NCBI GenBank assembly: GCA_029259655.1
Contig: JAJDET010000171.1
Location: 41,962 to 105,961 of the forward strand
From: Planctomycetota bacterium
GTDB lineage: Bacteria; Planctomycetota; UBA1135; GCA-002686595
Length of the DNA stretch: 64,000 nt
Direction of reading: 5' to 3'
Positions 9,407 to 19,538 of this stretch are shown piece after piece. A program made the translations under genes and the position numbers. How positions within the stretch are numbered: position 1 is the stretch's first letter; each line of letters starts with the position of its first letter. The notes under the pieces are model-generated. The model was not told the DNA's origin and made no database searches. It saw nothing but the letters and a program-made list of their open reading frames with translations.

Positions 9407-11377
9407 TCAGCGGCGGACCGGGACCGAGACGAGGCTGATGTTCTCGCTCGAGCGGTCGTTGTTGAGCACACCTCTCGCAATCGGAGGGTTCGCGAGCCAG
9501 TCGAACTCGAAGGCATCATCCGTGGGTGCGCCTCCGGAGTGCTTGAGCAGCGCCGTGTTCTCGTCGAACGTCTGCACGCCTCCCTCGGCTCCGCGGAACG
9601 TGCCGAACAGGTTGACGTAGAGCCACCACTCGTCCCCTGCCCTGAGAATGCGACGCGGCCAGAGCGAGGCCCGGTCGAACTGTCGCACGAGCGTGGAGAC
9701 GCCGAAGCCGACCACGGAGTGGTAGAGCTCGATCCCGTCCTCCCTCACGCGCCGGATCCGGGAGGTCGTGTAGTTGTTCTTCACGTGGTCCGCCGTCAGG
9801 AGCACGACTGCGTCACGACGAAACCCTCGCGTGTCGTCCAGGGGTACGAATCTCCCGCGCATCGGGCCGTCTACACGACCCTCGCCACCCGCCTGCTGGG
9901 TGACTCGCGGTCCGAACCCATCGCGTTCGAGCGTGTCGAGACTTGCCCCCACCGCACGGCCGACGCTCCAGATGCCGGTCTCGCCGAAGCGCCGCAGTCC
10001 GGGATACCACACCTCCCAACGTCCCTCCCAGAACAGGGGAACGCCGCCCGCGCACCCGAGCTCGTCGAACGAACCGGGCTCGCCGGGACCGAGCGCTCGA
10101 CCGCGGCGCGTCCAAGGTCCGAGCGGGTGTGGCGCGGTTGCGAGGAAGATCGCGTGCTGGATGGGATCCGCCGTGTAACCGTCGTACAGCATCTGCCAGC
10201 GACGATCGGGGTCCTCGTTGTCGGAGTCGACGACGACGGTAGGGAACTGCAATCCGGCCTCCGCGGTTCCCGGTCGCGCGGTGAGGATCGGGTTTCCCTC
10301 GTACTTGATCCACGGACCGTCGACGTTCGCGGAGAACGCGACGCCGATGGAGTAGACGCCACCGCGCGGCTTACCGGAGTGGAAGAGGTAGTAGAGCCCG
10401 TCCTCGTCCTGCACGACCCAGGCGTCCTTCGCGTAGTGACTGTCCCATTCGCCCTTCCGCCCGTGAGGCAGAGCTGGGCGCTCTCCGCTCGCGGGAACGA
10501 ACAGGTCGCCGTCGTACGACCACCAGTGGCGCGTGTCGTAGGCGGCCTGGGCTCTCTCCTTTCCGTTCGCCCACGCATCGACTCGTGGACCGTCGGCGAA
10601 TCGCACCCACTCGATTGCGAGTGTGCCGTCGGAGTCCTCTCCACTCGTGTCGCCGAACACCATGTGCGGTGCCGCTTCGACGTCGAAGACGCTCTCCCAC
10701 GGAGCCCAGTCCGTGACGAGGAACAGCCGATAACCCTGGTCGAAAGTCGGCTCGTCGGTCGCGCGGCTCCACGCCAGGAACCGGAGGCGACGCTCGCTCC
10801 CGCGCACCTGCACCTCGAGACCGACCGTGAGGTACTGGTCGCGGACGAGCGTCTCGAGGGCGAGCCCGCCGCCTGTCCCCCACCCCTCCGGATCCGACCA
10901 GGTGGCGACGACGTCACCGTCTTGCACGAGCTCGACGGCGAGCCCCGTCCGTTCGCCCGAGGCGCTCGCGACGATCCGCGCGGCCGTGGCGCCGGCTTCC
11001 AGCCCGAGGAGGGGAACGACGCCCGGGCCCTCGGGACGGGCGCAGGCGACCCACAGCTGCGAGCGCGCGAAGCTCGTCTCCCTCGCGAGGAAGCACGGCT
11101 CGGGTCCGCCGAGCTCGAGGACGACCTCGCTGTCGACGACGAGGACCCCTTCTGGAGGCTGTGCGATCCACGCCGTGTGGAGCTCGCTCCCGTCGAAGTG
11201 CTCGAGGAAGGAGCCCGACGGCTCGCCCGGCTCGGCCACCAGAGCTCGAACCGGCGGAGGATCGATCGATGCAGCGGTCCGGGGCGAACCCTCCGTACAG
11301 GCGATGGCGATCACCGCGAGGACGGTCCCCGGCACGACAGGGAAGCGGCGGTTGGAGCACGAACGCGGCGAAGACAT
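9407..11377 (-). CDS. Lipoprotein with glycosidase-like five-bladed beta-propeller
   Basis: A 656-residue protein. The chosen ATG (MSSPRSCSNRR) gives a basic N-terminus and a lipobox ending IAC at Cys27; the frame upstream is low-complexity. Residues about 50-250 look like a concanavalin/LamG-type beta sandwich (SGSFLEHFDGS). Residues about 290-650 resemble the propeller of GH43, GH32 and GH130 enzymes, with blade motifs such as YYLFHSGK, GPWIKYEGNPIL and GRWEVWYPGL. The DAWVVQDEDG stretch could hold the first catalytic Asp. The substrate is unknown and catalytic identity is not certain. The gene is transcribed divergently from cardiolipin synthase with 77 bp between starts. Confidence 0.65.
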   Translation of the reverse strand: MSSPRSCSNRRFPVVPGTVLAVIAIACTEGSPRTAASIDPPPVRALVAEPGEPSGSFLEHFDGSELHTAWIAQPPEGVLVVDSEVVLELGGPEPCFLARETSFARSQLWVACARPEGPGVVPLLGLEAGATAARIVASASGERTGLAVELVQDGDVVATWSDPEGWGTGGGLALETLVRDQYLTVGLEVQVRGSERRLRFLAWSRATDEPTFDQGYRLFLVTDWAPWESVFDVEAAPHMVFGDTSGEDSDGTLAIEWVRFADGPRVDAWANGKERAQAAYDTRHWWSYDGDLFVPASGERPALPHGRKGEWDSHYAKDAWVVQDEDGLYYLFHSGKPRGGVYSIGVAFSANVDGPWIKYEGNPILTARPGTAEAGLQFPTVVVDSDNEDPDRRWQMLYDGYTADPIQHAIFLATAPHPLGPWTRRGRALGPGEPGSFDELGCAGGVPLFWEGRWEVWYPGLRRFGETGIWSVGRAVGASLDTLERDGFGPRVTQQAGGEGRVDGPMRGRFVPLDDTRGFRRDAVVLLTADHVKNNYTTSRIRRVREDGIELYHSVVGFGVSTLVRQFDRASLWPRRILRAGDEWWLYVNLFGTFRGAEGGVQTFDENTALLKHSGGAPTDDAFEFDWLANPPIARGVLNNDRSSENISLVSVPVRR

Positions 11378-11454
11378 CGCATGCGCCGCTCGCGCGGCGC
11401 GCGGGAGTATAGGCGACCTGGTGTCGGGTCCGAGCGCGCTCGTAGAATCCGAGC

Positions 11455-12888
11455 GTGCCGTTCTCCCTCGACCCGGTCCAGTTCGCCCTCGGGGCGATCG
11501 CGATCGCCGTGACGGTGTTCTCGGGAGGCCATGCACTCCTGCACAAGCGCGACCCGCGTGCTGCTCTGGGGTGGCTGGCCGCGTGCGTCTTCTGGCCCCT
11601 GCTCGGCGCGCTCGCCTACTGGCTCTTCGGACGGAACCGCATCCGGACGCGCGCACTGGAGCTGTCGGAGCGGTTTCCGGGCCCCGCGGTCGACGTCAGA
11701 TCACCGGGCGACCACGCGGTCGCCACGACCGTCGCGGCGGGGGAGTTCGCGCAGCTCGCCCGGATCTCGGGAGTCGTCACCGGCCGCGCACTCCTGGGCG
11801 GGAACAAGGTCACGCCGATGCGCTGCGCGGAAGAGACCTACCCGGCGATGCTGGACGCGATCCGGTCGGCGGAGCGGAGCGTCCACCTCGCGACCTACAT
11901 CTTCGACAACGACCGCGTGGGCGGCGAGTTCGCGGATGCCCTGGCGTCGGCCTCCGGCCGTGGAGTCGACGTCAAGGTCCTCGTGGACGGGGTCGGAGAG
12001 TGCTACTCGATCCCGCGCATCAGCACCGTGCTGCGCAAGCGCGGTGTGAGCATCCGGCGCTTCCTGCCGCCCTCCCTGATCCCGCCCAGCGTGAACATCA
12101 ACCTGCGCAACCACCGCAAGATCCTCACGCTCGACGGCGCGCGAGCGTTCACGGGCGGAATGAACATCAGCGACCGTCACTACACGGAGAAGCCGCGCAG
12201 CAGGCGGCCGGTCGTCGACTTGCACTTCTCGGTCGAAGGACCGGTCGTGAGACAGATGGAGGAGATCTTCCTCGCGGATTGGGCGTTCGTGACCGGAGAC
12301 AAGCACGTCTTCGATCCTCCCGAGGTCGATCGGGCAGGATCCTCGCTCTGCCGCGGAGTCAGCGACGGTCCGGACGAGGACCTCGACAAGCTGAAGTGGA
12401 TCCTCCTGGGCGCGATCTCCTCGGCGGAGGAGAGCGTCCAGATCATGACTCCCTACTTCATCCCCGATTCAGACCTCAGCGCGACCCTCATCGCGGCCGC
12501 TCTGCGAGGAGTGACAGTCGAGATCCTGCTCCCGGCGAAGCTCGACATCCCGGTCGTTGCCTGGGCAACGCGAGCCCACCTCGAGCCGCTCCTCGAGTTC
12601 GGTGTCGAGATCCGACTCCAGCCTCCACCCTTCGTTCACACGAAGCTCCTCATCGTCGACGGTCACTACGCCACGATCGGTTCTGCGAATCTCGATCCGC
12701 GCAGTTTGAGGCTGAACTTCGAGTTCAACCTCGAGATCTACGACCGCGACTGCGCGACGGAGCTGGTCGCGCACTTCGAGGACGCCCGCGATCGTTCCCG
12801 AAGCATGACCGAGGCGGAGATCAAGGGACGGTCCCTCGCCGTTCGCCTGCGCGACTCGGCAGCATTCCTCTTCTCGCCCTACCTCTGA
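11455..12888 (+). CDS. cls: Cardiolipin synthase (phospholipase D family)
   Basis: A 477-residue inner-membrane enzyme that condenses phosphatidylglycerol into cardiolipin. Two N-terminal helices (about 8-27 and 35-57) anchor it. The two PLD HKD motifs are intact: His220-Lys222-Asp227 in NHRKILTLDGARAFTGG and His395-Lys397-Asp402 in VHTKLLIVDGHYATIGSANLD. Length and organisation match bacterial ClsA proteins. It starts with GTG (MPFSLDPVQF). Another PLD-family phosphatidyltransferase activity cannot be excluded, but the N-terminal membrane pair followed by two HKD motifs is characteristic of Cls. Confidence 0.9.
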   Translation: MPFSLDPVQFALGAIAIAVTVFSGGHALLHKRDPRAALGWLAACVFWPLLGALAYWLFGRNRIRTRALELSERFPGPAVDVRSPGDHAVATTVAAGEFAQLARISGVVTGRALLGGNKVTPMRCAEETYPAMLDAIRSAERSVHLATYIFDNDRVGGEFADALASASGRGVDVKVLVDGVGECYSIPRISTVLRKRGVSIRRFLPPSLIPPSVNINLRNHRKILTLDGARAFTGGMNISDRHYTEKPRSRRPVVDLHFSVEGPVVRQMEEIFLADWAFVTGDKHVFDPPEVDRAGSSLCRGVSDGPDEDLDKLKWILLGAISSAEESVQIMTPYFIPDSDLSATLIAAALRGVTVEILLPAKLDIPVVAWATRAHLEPLLEFGVEIRLQPPPFVHTKLLIVDGHYATIGSANLDPRSLRLNFEFNLEIYDRDCATELVAHFEDARDRSRSMTEAEIKGRSLAVRLRDSAAFLFSPYL

Positions 12889-12997
12889 GCGGAACCTGAC
12901 GGATCTCGAACAGGGGTCCGGGCGAATGCCGACCTGGCGCGGCCCAGCCCGAGCTCGGGGCGATTAGCATGCGGGTCGACCCGTCGGAGCTCAGCAC

Positions 12998-14659
12998 ATG
13001 CACATCGCATCGAAGACCGTCCTCGCCCTCGCACTCCTGGCCGGAACCGCCCTCGCCGAGGAGCGCGGACCGGGGACGCTACTCGTCCTCAACAAGACGG
13101 ACGACACCGTCTCCTTCGTCGACTTGGAGACGCGTCGGACGCTCGCGACGCTTCCGACGGGTGCGGGGCCGCACGAGGTCGCGACCTCGCCGGACGGCCG
13201 CCTGGCCGTCGTCGGGAACTACGGGTCGAATGTCCCGGGCCGCTCACTCTCGGTCTACGACGTCGGCAAGCGCGAGCTCCTGCGCAAGATCGACCTGGGC
13301 GAGTTCCGTCGCCCCCACGGCATCGAGTTCGAGGACGAGCGGCACGTGCTCGTCACGGTCGAGCAGAACCGGGCGGTGATCCGCGTCGACGTCCTGGACG
13401 GCCGCGTCATGGATGTGATGACGACGGACCAGGGCGGGAGCCACATGCTCGTCATCGCCCCCGACCGATCGCGCGTCTACACCGCGAACATCGGGTCGGG
13501 CTCGGTCAGTGTGATCGACCTCCTGTCGGGGAGCCTCGTGAAGGTCATCCCGACCGGGACGCAAGCGGAGGGGATCGACATCACGCCCGACGGCCGCGAG
13601 GTCTGGGTGACGAATCGCGCCGCGGACACGGTGTCGGTGATCGACACGGCGAAGCTGGCCGTCGTGCACGAGCTCCCCTGCGCCTCGTTCCCGATCCGCG
13701 TGAAGATCACGCCCGACGGGGAGCACGCGCTCGTCTCGAATCCGAACAGCGGCGACGTGGCGGTCTTCCACGTCCCGACGCACATGGAAGTGCGCCGGAT
13801 CCCGATGGAGCTCACGCAGGCCGAGGGCGCCGACGAGGGACTCTTCGGCTCGGACTTCGGCGGGAGCCCCGCGCCGATCGGGATCCTCGTCGATCCCTCG
13901 GGTGAGCGCGCCTGGGTGGCGAACACGATGGCCAACGCGGTGACGGTGCTCGATCTGGAGAGCTGGCAGGTCGTGGGTCGAATCGCAGCCGGCCGCGAGC
14001 CCGACGGCCTCGGCTGGACGCCGTATCCGGCGGAGCCGAAGGGCGAACAGCCGCTGCGGGTCGGAATCCTGGTCGTCGACGGCGTCTACAACACCGAGCT
14101 CACGGCGCCGATGGACATCTTCCAGCACACGATCTTCCACACCGAGCCGGGGATGGAGGTCTTCCTGGTGGCCGAGACGCGCGAGCCCATCAAGAGCTTC
14201 GAGGGGCTCCGGATCTTGCCCGACTTCGACTTCGCGACCTGCCCCGACATCGACGTCCTGGTCGTCCCGAGCGCCGAGCACAGCATGGACACGGACCTCG
14301 AGAACGAGCGCCTGATCGCCTTCGTGCGCGAGCGCGGCGAGGCGGCGGACCACGTCCTTTCCCTGTGCGACGGCGCCTTCGTGCTGGCCGAGGCGGGGCT
14401 CCTCGACGGCCTCGCGGCGACGACCTTCCCGTCGGACATCCCGCGCTTCCGCGAGAAGTTCGGAACGCGCATCGACGTCCGCGAGGGCGTGAGCTTCGTG
14501 CACGACGGCAAGGCCATCACCTCGGTCGGCGGAATGCCGTCCTTCGAGGCCGCGCTCTACCTCTGTGAGCGCCTCTACGGCGCGAAGACGGCCCGCGGAA
14601 TCGCGGGCGGCCTCGTGATCGACTGGGACCTCGAGTCGATCGATCACGCGAAGGAGTAA
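12998..14659 (+). CDS. Secreted YVTN beta-propeller fused to a DJ-1/PfpI domain
   Basis: A 553-residue protein with a signal peptide (1-20, ending ALA). Residues 25-340 form a seven-bladed YVTN/cytochrome-D1-like propeller with repeats of the type DTVSFVDLETRRTLATLPTG and TNRAADTVSVIDTAKL. Residues 353-553 are a DJ-1/PfpI (class I glutamine amidotransferase-like) domain: LRVGILVVDGV, then the nucleophile elbow SLCDGAF with Cys457. Known DJ-1 relatives act as chaperones, glyoxalases or transcription-factor amidase domains, usually in the cytoplasm, so a predicted export signal on a propeller fusion is uncommon. The catalytic His partner is not obvious. The gene converges on the Rieske oxygenase gene with 11 bp between stops. 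Confidence 0.8.
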   Translation: MHIASKTVLALALLAGTALAEERGPGTLLVLNKTDDTVSFVDLETRRTLATLPTGAGPHEVATSPDGRLAVVGNYGSNVPGRSLSVYDVGKRELLRKIDLGEFRRPHGIEFEDERHVLVTVEQNRAVIRVDVLDGRVMDVMTTDQGGSHMLVIAPDRSRVYTANIGSGSVSVIDLLSGSLVKVIPTGTQAEGIDITPDGREVWVTNRAADTVSVIDTAKLAVVHELPCASFPIRVKITPDGEHALVSNPNSGDVAVFHVPTHMEVRRIPMELTQAEGADEGLFGSDFGGSPAPIGILVDPSGERAWVANTMANAVTVLDLESWQVVGRIAAGREPDGLGWTPYPAEPKGEQPLRVGILVVDGVYNTELTAPMDIFQHTIFHTEPGMEVFLVAETREPIKSFEGLRILPDFDFATCPDIDVLVVPSAEHSMDTDLENERLIAFVRERGEAADHVLSLCDGAFVLAEAGLLDGLAATTFPSDIPRFREKFGTRIDVREGVSFVHDGKAITSVGGMPSFEAALYLCERLYGAKTARGIAGGLVIDWDLESIDHAKE

Positions 14660-14670
14660 CGCCTCTTGTG

Positions 14671-15771
<1,101 letters not shown>

Positions 15772-15800
15772 CCCGCCATTGTAGGCGGATGGAGGCGGAG

Positions 15801-18800
15801 CTACTCCACCTTGAGAAGCGGCGTGAAGTAGCGGTAGTAGACCTCGAGCGTCAGCACGCACATCGCCGTCGTGTAGCTCCGGTCGAGGTCGTCGTCGCGC
15901 GCGTACCCCGCGTAGATCGAGATCGGAGTCCACGAACCGTCCCTGTGCTGCGCCTCGAGCAGGGTCTCCTTCATCGCGGCGTTCCAGCGATCCCAGGCCC
16001 CGCCGCCGTGGCGGAACATCGCCAGGGTGGCGTAGTACCAGAAGTAGAGGTTGCCGCGTGCGTGGAAGACGAAGGCGTCGTCCGACGTGTAGCGGTAGCC
16101 GTCGGGCGCGCGCTCCAGCACGAAGTCGACCGTGTCGCTCCAGCGCCCGTGGGTCAGCTCCTCACCGAGAAGCGAGAGCGCGAACAGACCTGCCGGGGTC
16201 GAGCCGGGTAGCGTCGGGTAGCCCGAGTTCAGCCGGTCCGGATCGTGGCTGTAGCGGAACCACCCGCGGTCGTCGTAAGAACGGCGCAGGAAGCGCCGTG
16301 CGTCTGCGAAGGCCTGGTCAGGGACGTCGAGCCCGCCCAGCCGCGCCGACTCGAGGGCCATCACCTGCCACGACGTGACCGAGACGCGCGGCCAGGAATC
16401 GTAGGTGCGGTCGTCGGGATAGAAGTACCCCCAGCCGCCCTTCGTCCGGTCGGTCCCCTCGTGCTGGTTTGCGAGGATCCACGCCACCGCTCGCTGGAGC
16501 GGCTGCCGGAGCCGGCGCTCGCCCGTGATCGCGAAGCACTCGGCCAGGGCGTAGGTCGCGACGCCGTGACCGTAGGAGGTGGTGTAGCCGAAGTGACCGG
16601 TATCGATGTCCTGCTCGCCGAGCAACCAGTCCACGGCCCGGTCCGTGACCGAGCTGTACTGCGTCTTCGACACAGGTGTGTGCCCCGCGCCCAGGAAGGC
16701 GAGCAGGGCGAGACCGGTCTTCCCGACGGCGACCTGGAAGTACTTCTCCACCATCAGGTCCGCACGACCCCAGTTCCCGCGCAGCTTCTGGATCGAGGCC
16801 AGGTACTCGAGCCCGGAAGCCACCGCGGCCTCGGTCTCCTCGCCGCCGCCGTACTCGCGCAAGGCGCTGACCTTCTCCAGTCCGAACCGCGAGCGATAGG
16901 GCGTCAGGTCGAGCTTTCGCGATACGTTCGAGTCGCCCCTGTCACCCTCCAGCCGATCGGCCTCGAGCTCGCGCACGTGAATGGGCTTCTCCGTCAAGCG
17001 GGCGACGAGCGGCCGGAAGCGATCGGGCTCGAGCTCGTGCGCGTTGCGCTCCACGCCGACTTCCCTGGCCACGACCTCGAGCTCGCGGCGCTCCTCGCGC
17101 GATCGCTCCAGCGTGGACGCCTCGCGCGGCTGGGACGCCTCGTGCACCGGATCGGGGCGCTCGGTGAACGCAACGGCGGGCAGAGCCGGACGCTCGAGGT
17201 CGGCGAGGTCGGCCTCGCGTACGAGCTTGGGCAGCTCGGCCTCGGCGGCCCGGGCCACGTCGATCGGGTTGGCGCGGGTCGGCTCCGGCAGCCGGACCGG
17301 ACGAGTCATCGGCGAGCCCGCGCGCGCAGGCGCGACACGAGTGCGCTCGGGCCGGGGCGTGGACACGGCTTCGGGGAGCGCCACGTCACGTGACTCGCTC
17401 TCGCGACGCACGGTCTGCGCGGCCGGTTGCGCGACCTCGACGGGAGCGATGCGCGGGCCGCGTGTCGGACCGGCGGCGACGAGCGTCTGCCAGCGCGAGG
17501 GGCGGGCCGGCGCCCGCTCGTTCCGGCGGACGTCGAGGTCGCGTGCGCGCGGGGCGCTCGCGTCGATCTGCTCGAGCTGCGTCGCGTCGCGCGCAACGCG
17601 TGAGGGAGCCGACGTGGGCCGGGGACTCGGCGCGACCTCGATGGCGCGCGCGGCGACCTCGAGCGACCGCGCCGTTTCCTCGCGGCGCTCCGCGGGTTGT
17701 TCGTCGTCGGTCAGCGCCAGCCGGCGCGGTTGCGGGCGATGTTCGCGTTGCGTGGGATCGTTCCGCGTGCGCTCGGGTGCGTCCCGGTCGGGACCTCGCA
17801 GGGGCTCGAGCGTTGCCGCCGGCAGGGCGCGCGGTCGCAGCTCGTCGGACGCGGCGGCAACAGGTTCCGAGCGCTCGGGCTCCGAGGCCTCGGGCTCGGG
17901 TGCGCGCTCCGTCTCGAGCGCACCACCCCGCGCTCGCAAGGACTGATCGGCCGTCGGCACACTCGCGAGCCGCACGTGGAAGAGCGCCGAGCGCCCCGGT
18001 AGATCGAGGATTCCGCCCTCCACGTTGACGTAGCGGAACCACAGGAGCAGCGCGAGGTGGGCGCCGACCGAGACGAGGAAGCACTTGTAGAGGATCTCGA
18101 GCTGATTCCAGCGCTTCGCCAGCCAGGCGAGGAGCGCGAGCAGGAGCAGGCTCGTGAGCACCACCAGGTCCACCCAGCCGACCGGCCGTCCGGGGAGCCG
18201 GAACAGCTCGCGTGAGTGAGCTCGGTAGATGTCCGCGGCGAGCTCCTCGTCCTCGAACGAGTAGAGGAGCGTGAACCCGTCGCGCGAGGGGAGCGGTCCG
18301 CGCTCGGAGGCGTCGGTGTTCACGCCGGGCACGGGCTCCGGCGCGAGCCAGGTGCCGTTCTCGAACACGCTCCGCCAGAGGTCGAACGCCCCGGCGCCGC
18401 CTTCTCGATCGGATGCGAAGAAGAGCGCCAGACCGTCGGCGGTGAACGCGGGCTCGCGCTCCGCCGCGGCCGTGTTCGCGGGCATGACCGGCTCGACGTC
18501 GAACACGGTCCCGTCCGCGGTCGGGCGGCCGAGGTAGAGGTTCCAGTCGCCGTCGCGGTCGGAGGCGAAGGCGAGCGCGCGACTACCGGGGAGCGGAGCC
18601 GGATCGCCTTCTTCGGCGTCCGTGTTGATCGAATCGCCGAGCGGTTCGGGTTCGCCGAAGGCGCCGTCGCGATAGGGAGCCCGCCACAGGTCCAGCCCGC
18701 CCTCGCCGCCGGGCCTGTTCGTGGCGAAGTAGAGCGCATCGCTGGAGAAGGCCGGCGCGAGCTCGTCGAAGTCGGTGCAGAGCTCGAACAGGGGGCGCGC

Positions 18801-19118
18801 CTCGCGCGGCTCGCCCCCCTCGATGTCGGCGAAAAACAGGTCGGCGTTCAGGCCGCGCTCACCCGAGGAGAAGACGAGCAGCCGGCCGTCGGGCGACAGC
18901 GCCGGTCGGAGCTCGCGGGCATCGCTGTTGACCTCCTCCGAGAGCCGCTCGGGGGAATCCCATACAGCGAAGCGAATCTCCTCTCCCGCCGCGGAGTCAT
19001 ACGTCCGAACGCCGTCGGTGTAGGCGGCCTCGAGCCCGAGGTACGGGCGAAACCGCAGGTACGCGCCGAAGAAGCCCGCGGCGAGCAACGCGACGACGAT
19101 GACGGCGTTCTTGCCCAC
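15801..19118 (-). CDS. Composite PD40-propeller / TonB-like linker / terpene-cyclase-like toroid protein
   Basis: A 1105-residue membrane protein. Residues 1-22 form a signal anchor. Residues 55-300 carry WD40-like (PD40) propeller repeats with motifs such as ALSPDGRLLVFSSGERG and FTADGLALFFASDREGG. Two helices follow (about 313-335 and 343-362). The second, KCFLVSVGAHLALLLWF, resembles TonB-like N-terminal anchors. Residues about 385-750 are low-complexity, rich in P, R, E and A, and probably disordered. Residues 760-1105 form an alpha/alpha toroid like squalene-hopene cyclase and prenyltransferase repeats (GGWGYFYPDDRTYDSW, HRDGSW). The DxDD protonation motif of hopene cyclases is not visible, so cyclase activity is doubtful. 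It begins 6 bp after exbD and occupies the place expected for TonB. Confidence 0.75.
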   Translation of the reverse strand: MGKNAVIVVALLAAGFFGAYLRFRPYLGLEAAYTDGVRTYDSAAGEEIRFAVWDSPERLSEEVNSDARELRPALSPDGRLLVFSSGERGLNADLFFADIEGGEPREARPLFELCTDFDELAPAFSSDALYFATNRPGGEGGLDLWRAPYRDGAFGEPEPLGDSINTDAEEGDPAPLPGSRALAFASDRDGDWNLYLGRPTADGTVFDVEPVMPANTAAAEREPAFTADGLALFFASDREGGAGAFDLWRSVFENGTWLAPEPVPGVNTDASERGPLPSRDGFTLLYSFEDEELAADIYRAHSRELFRLPGRPVGWVDLVVLTSLLLLALLAWLAKRWNQLEILYKCFLVSVGAHLALLLWFRYVNVEGGILDLPGRSALFHVRLASVPTADQSLRARGGALETERAPEPEASEPERSEPVAAASDELRPRALPAATLEPLRGPDRDAPERTRNDPTQREHRPQPRRLALTDDEQPAERREETARSLEVAARAIEVAPSPRPTSAPSRVARDATQLEQIDASAPRARDLDVRRNERAPARPSRWQTLVAAGPTRGPRIAPVEVAQPAAQTVRRESESRDVALPEAVSTPRPERTRVAPARAGSPMTRPVRLPEPTRANPIDVARAAEAELPKLVREADLADLERPALPAVAFTERPDPVHEASQPREASTLERSREERRELEVVAREVGVERNAHELEPDRFRPLVARLTEKPIHVRELEADRLEGDRGDSNVSRKLDLTPYRSRFGLEKVSALREYGGGEETEAAVASGLEYLASIQKLRGNWGRADLMVEKYFQVAVGKTGLALLAFLGAGHTPVSKTQYSSVTDRAVDWLLGEQDIDTGHFGYTTSYGHGVATYALAECFAITGERRLRQPLQRAVAWILANQHEGTDRTKGGWGYFYPDDRTYDSWPRVSVTSWQVMALESARLGGLDVPDQAFADARRFLRRSYDDRGWFRYSHDPDRLNSGYPTLPGSTPAGLFALSLLGEELTHGRWSDTVDFVLERAPDGYRYTSDDAFVFHARGNLYFWYYATLAMFRHGGGAWDRWNAAMKETLLEAQHRDGSWTPISIYAGYARDDDLDRSYTTAMCVLTLEVYYRYFTPLLKVE

Positions 19119-19124
19119 GCCGGT

Positions 19125-19538
19125 TCAGCCCTCGATCGTTCCCACTGCGAGGTTCCGGAGTCCCGCCTGACCGCAGGCGTCCATGACCCCCACGATGACG
19201 TCGTGGGTGACCTTGCGATCCCCGCGAATCGTGACCGACGTCGCCGGGTCCCGCCGGGCCGCCCGGCGCAGCTCCGCGAGCAGCCCGTCGCGGTCGATGC
19301 TGTGCTCGCCGAGCTTGAGCCGCCCGTCGCGCATCACGTTGATGATGAGCTCGTCGTCCTCCGTATCGGCCGCGAGCGAGCTCGAGGCCTCGGGAAGGTC
19401 GAGGTCGATCTCGCGTTCCGGATCGAGGAACGTCGTCGCGAGCATGAAGAAGATGAGCAAGAGGAAGACGACGTCGATCAGCGGCGTCAGCTCGAGAACC
19501 AGCTCGCTCGGCCCGTGCGTCTCGGTGTCGATCCTCAC
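19125..19538 (-). CDS. exbD: ExbD/TolR-family energy-transducing protein
   Basis: A 137-residue protein from a GTG start that overlaps the stop of the ExbB gene (GTGA). A single membrane helix follows a short N-terminus: LTPLIDVVFLLLIFFMLATTF, in which the Asp is the conserved proton-pathway residue of ExbD/TolR. The periplasmic domain (about 45-137) contains the expected TIRGDRKVTHDVIVGVMDA strand-helix motif. With ExbB it forms a proton-driven stator that energises TonB- or TolA-like partners. The next gene downstream encodes the composite toroid protein, its probable partner. Confidence 0.9.
   Translation of the reverse strand: MRIDTETHGPSELVLELTPLIDVVFLLLIFFMLATTFLDPEREIDLDLPEASSSLAADTEDDELIINVMRDGRLKLGEHSIDRDGLLAELRRAARRDPATSVTIRGDRKVTHDVIVGVMDACGQAGLRNLAVGTIEG

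Noticed and set aside
9539..11512. Plus-strand open frame of 657 codons
   Set aside because: It is antisense to the lipoprotein with the glycosidase-like propeller. Its translation shows no domain or signal sequence.
15801..19118. Functional squalene-hopene cyclase
   Set aside because: Only the toroid fold is seen; the DxDD motif is not visible and the protein has propeller and membrane domains instead.
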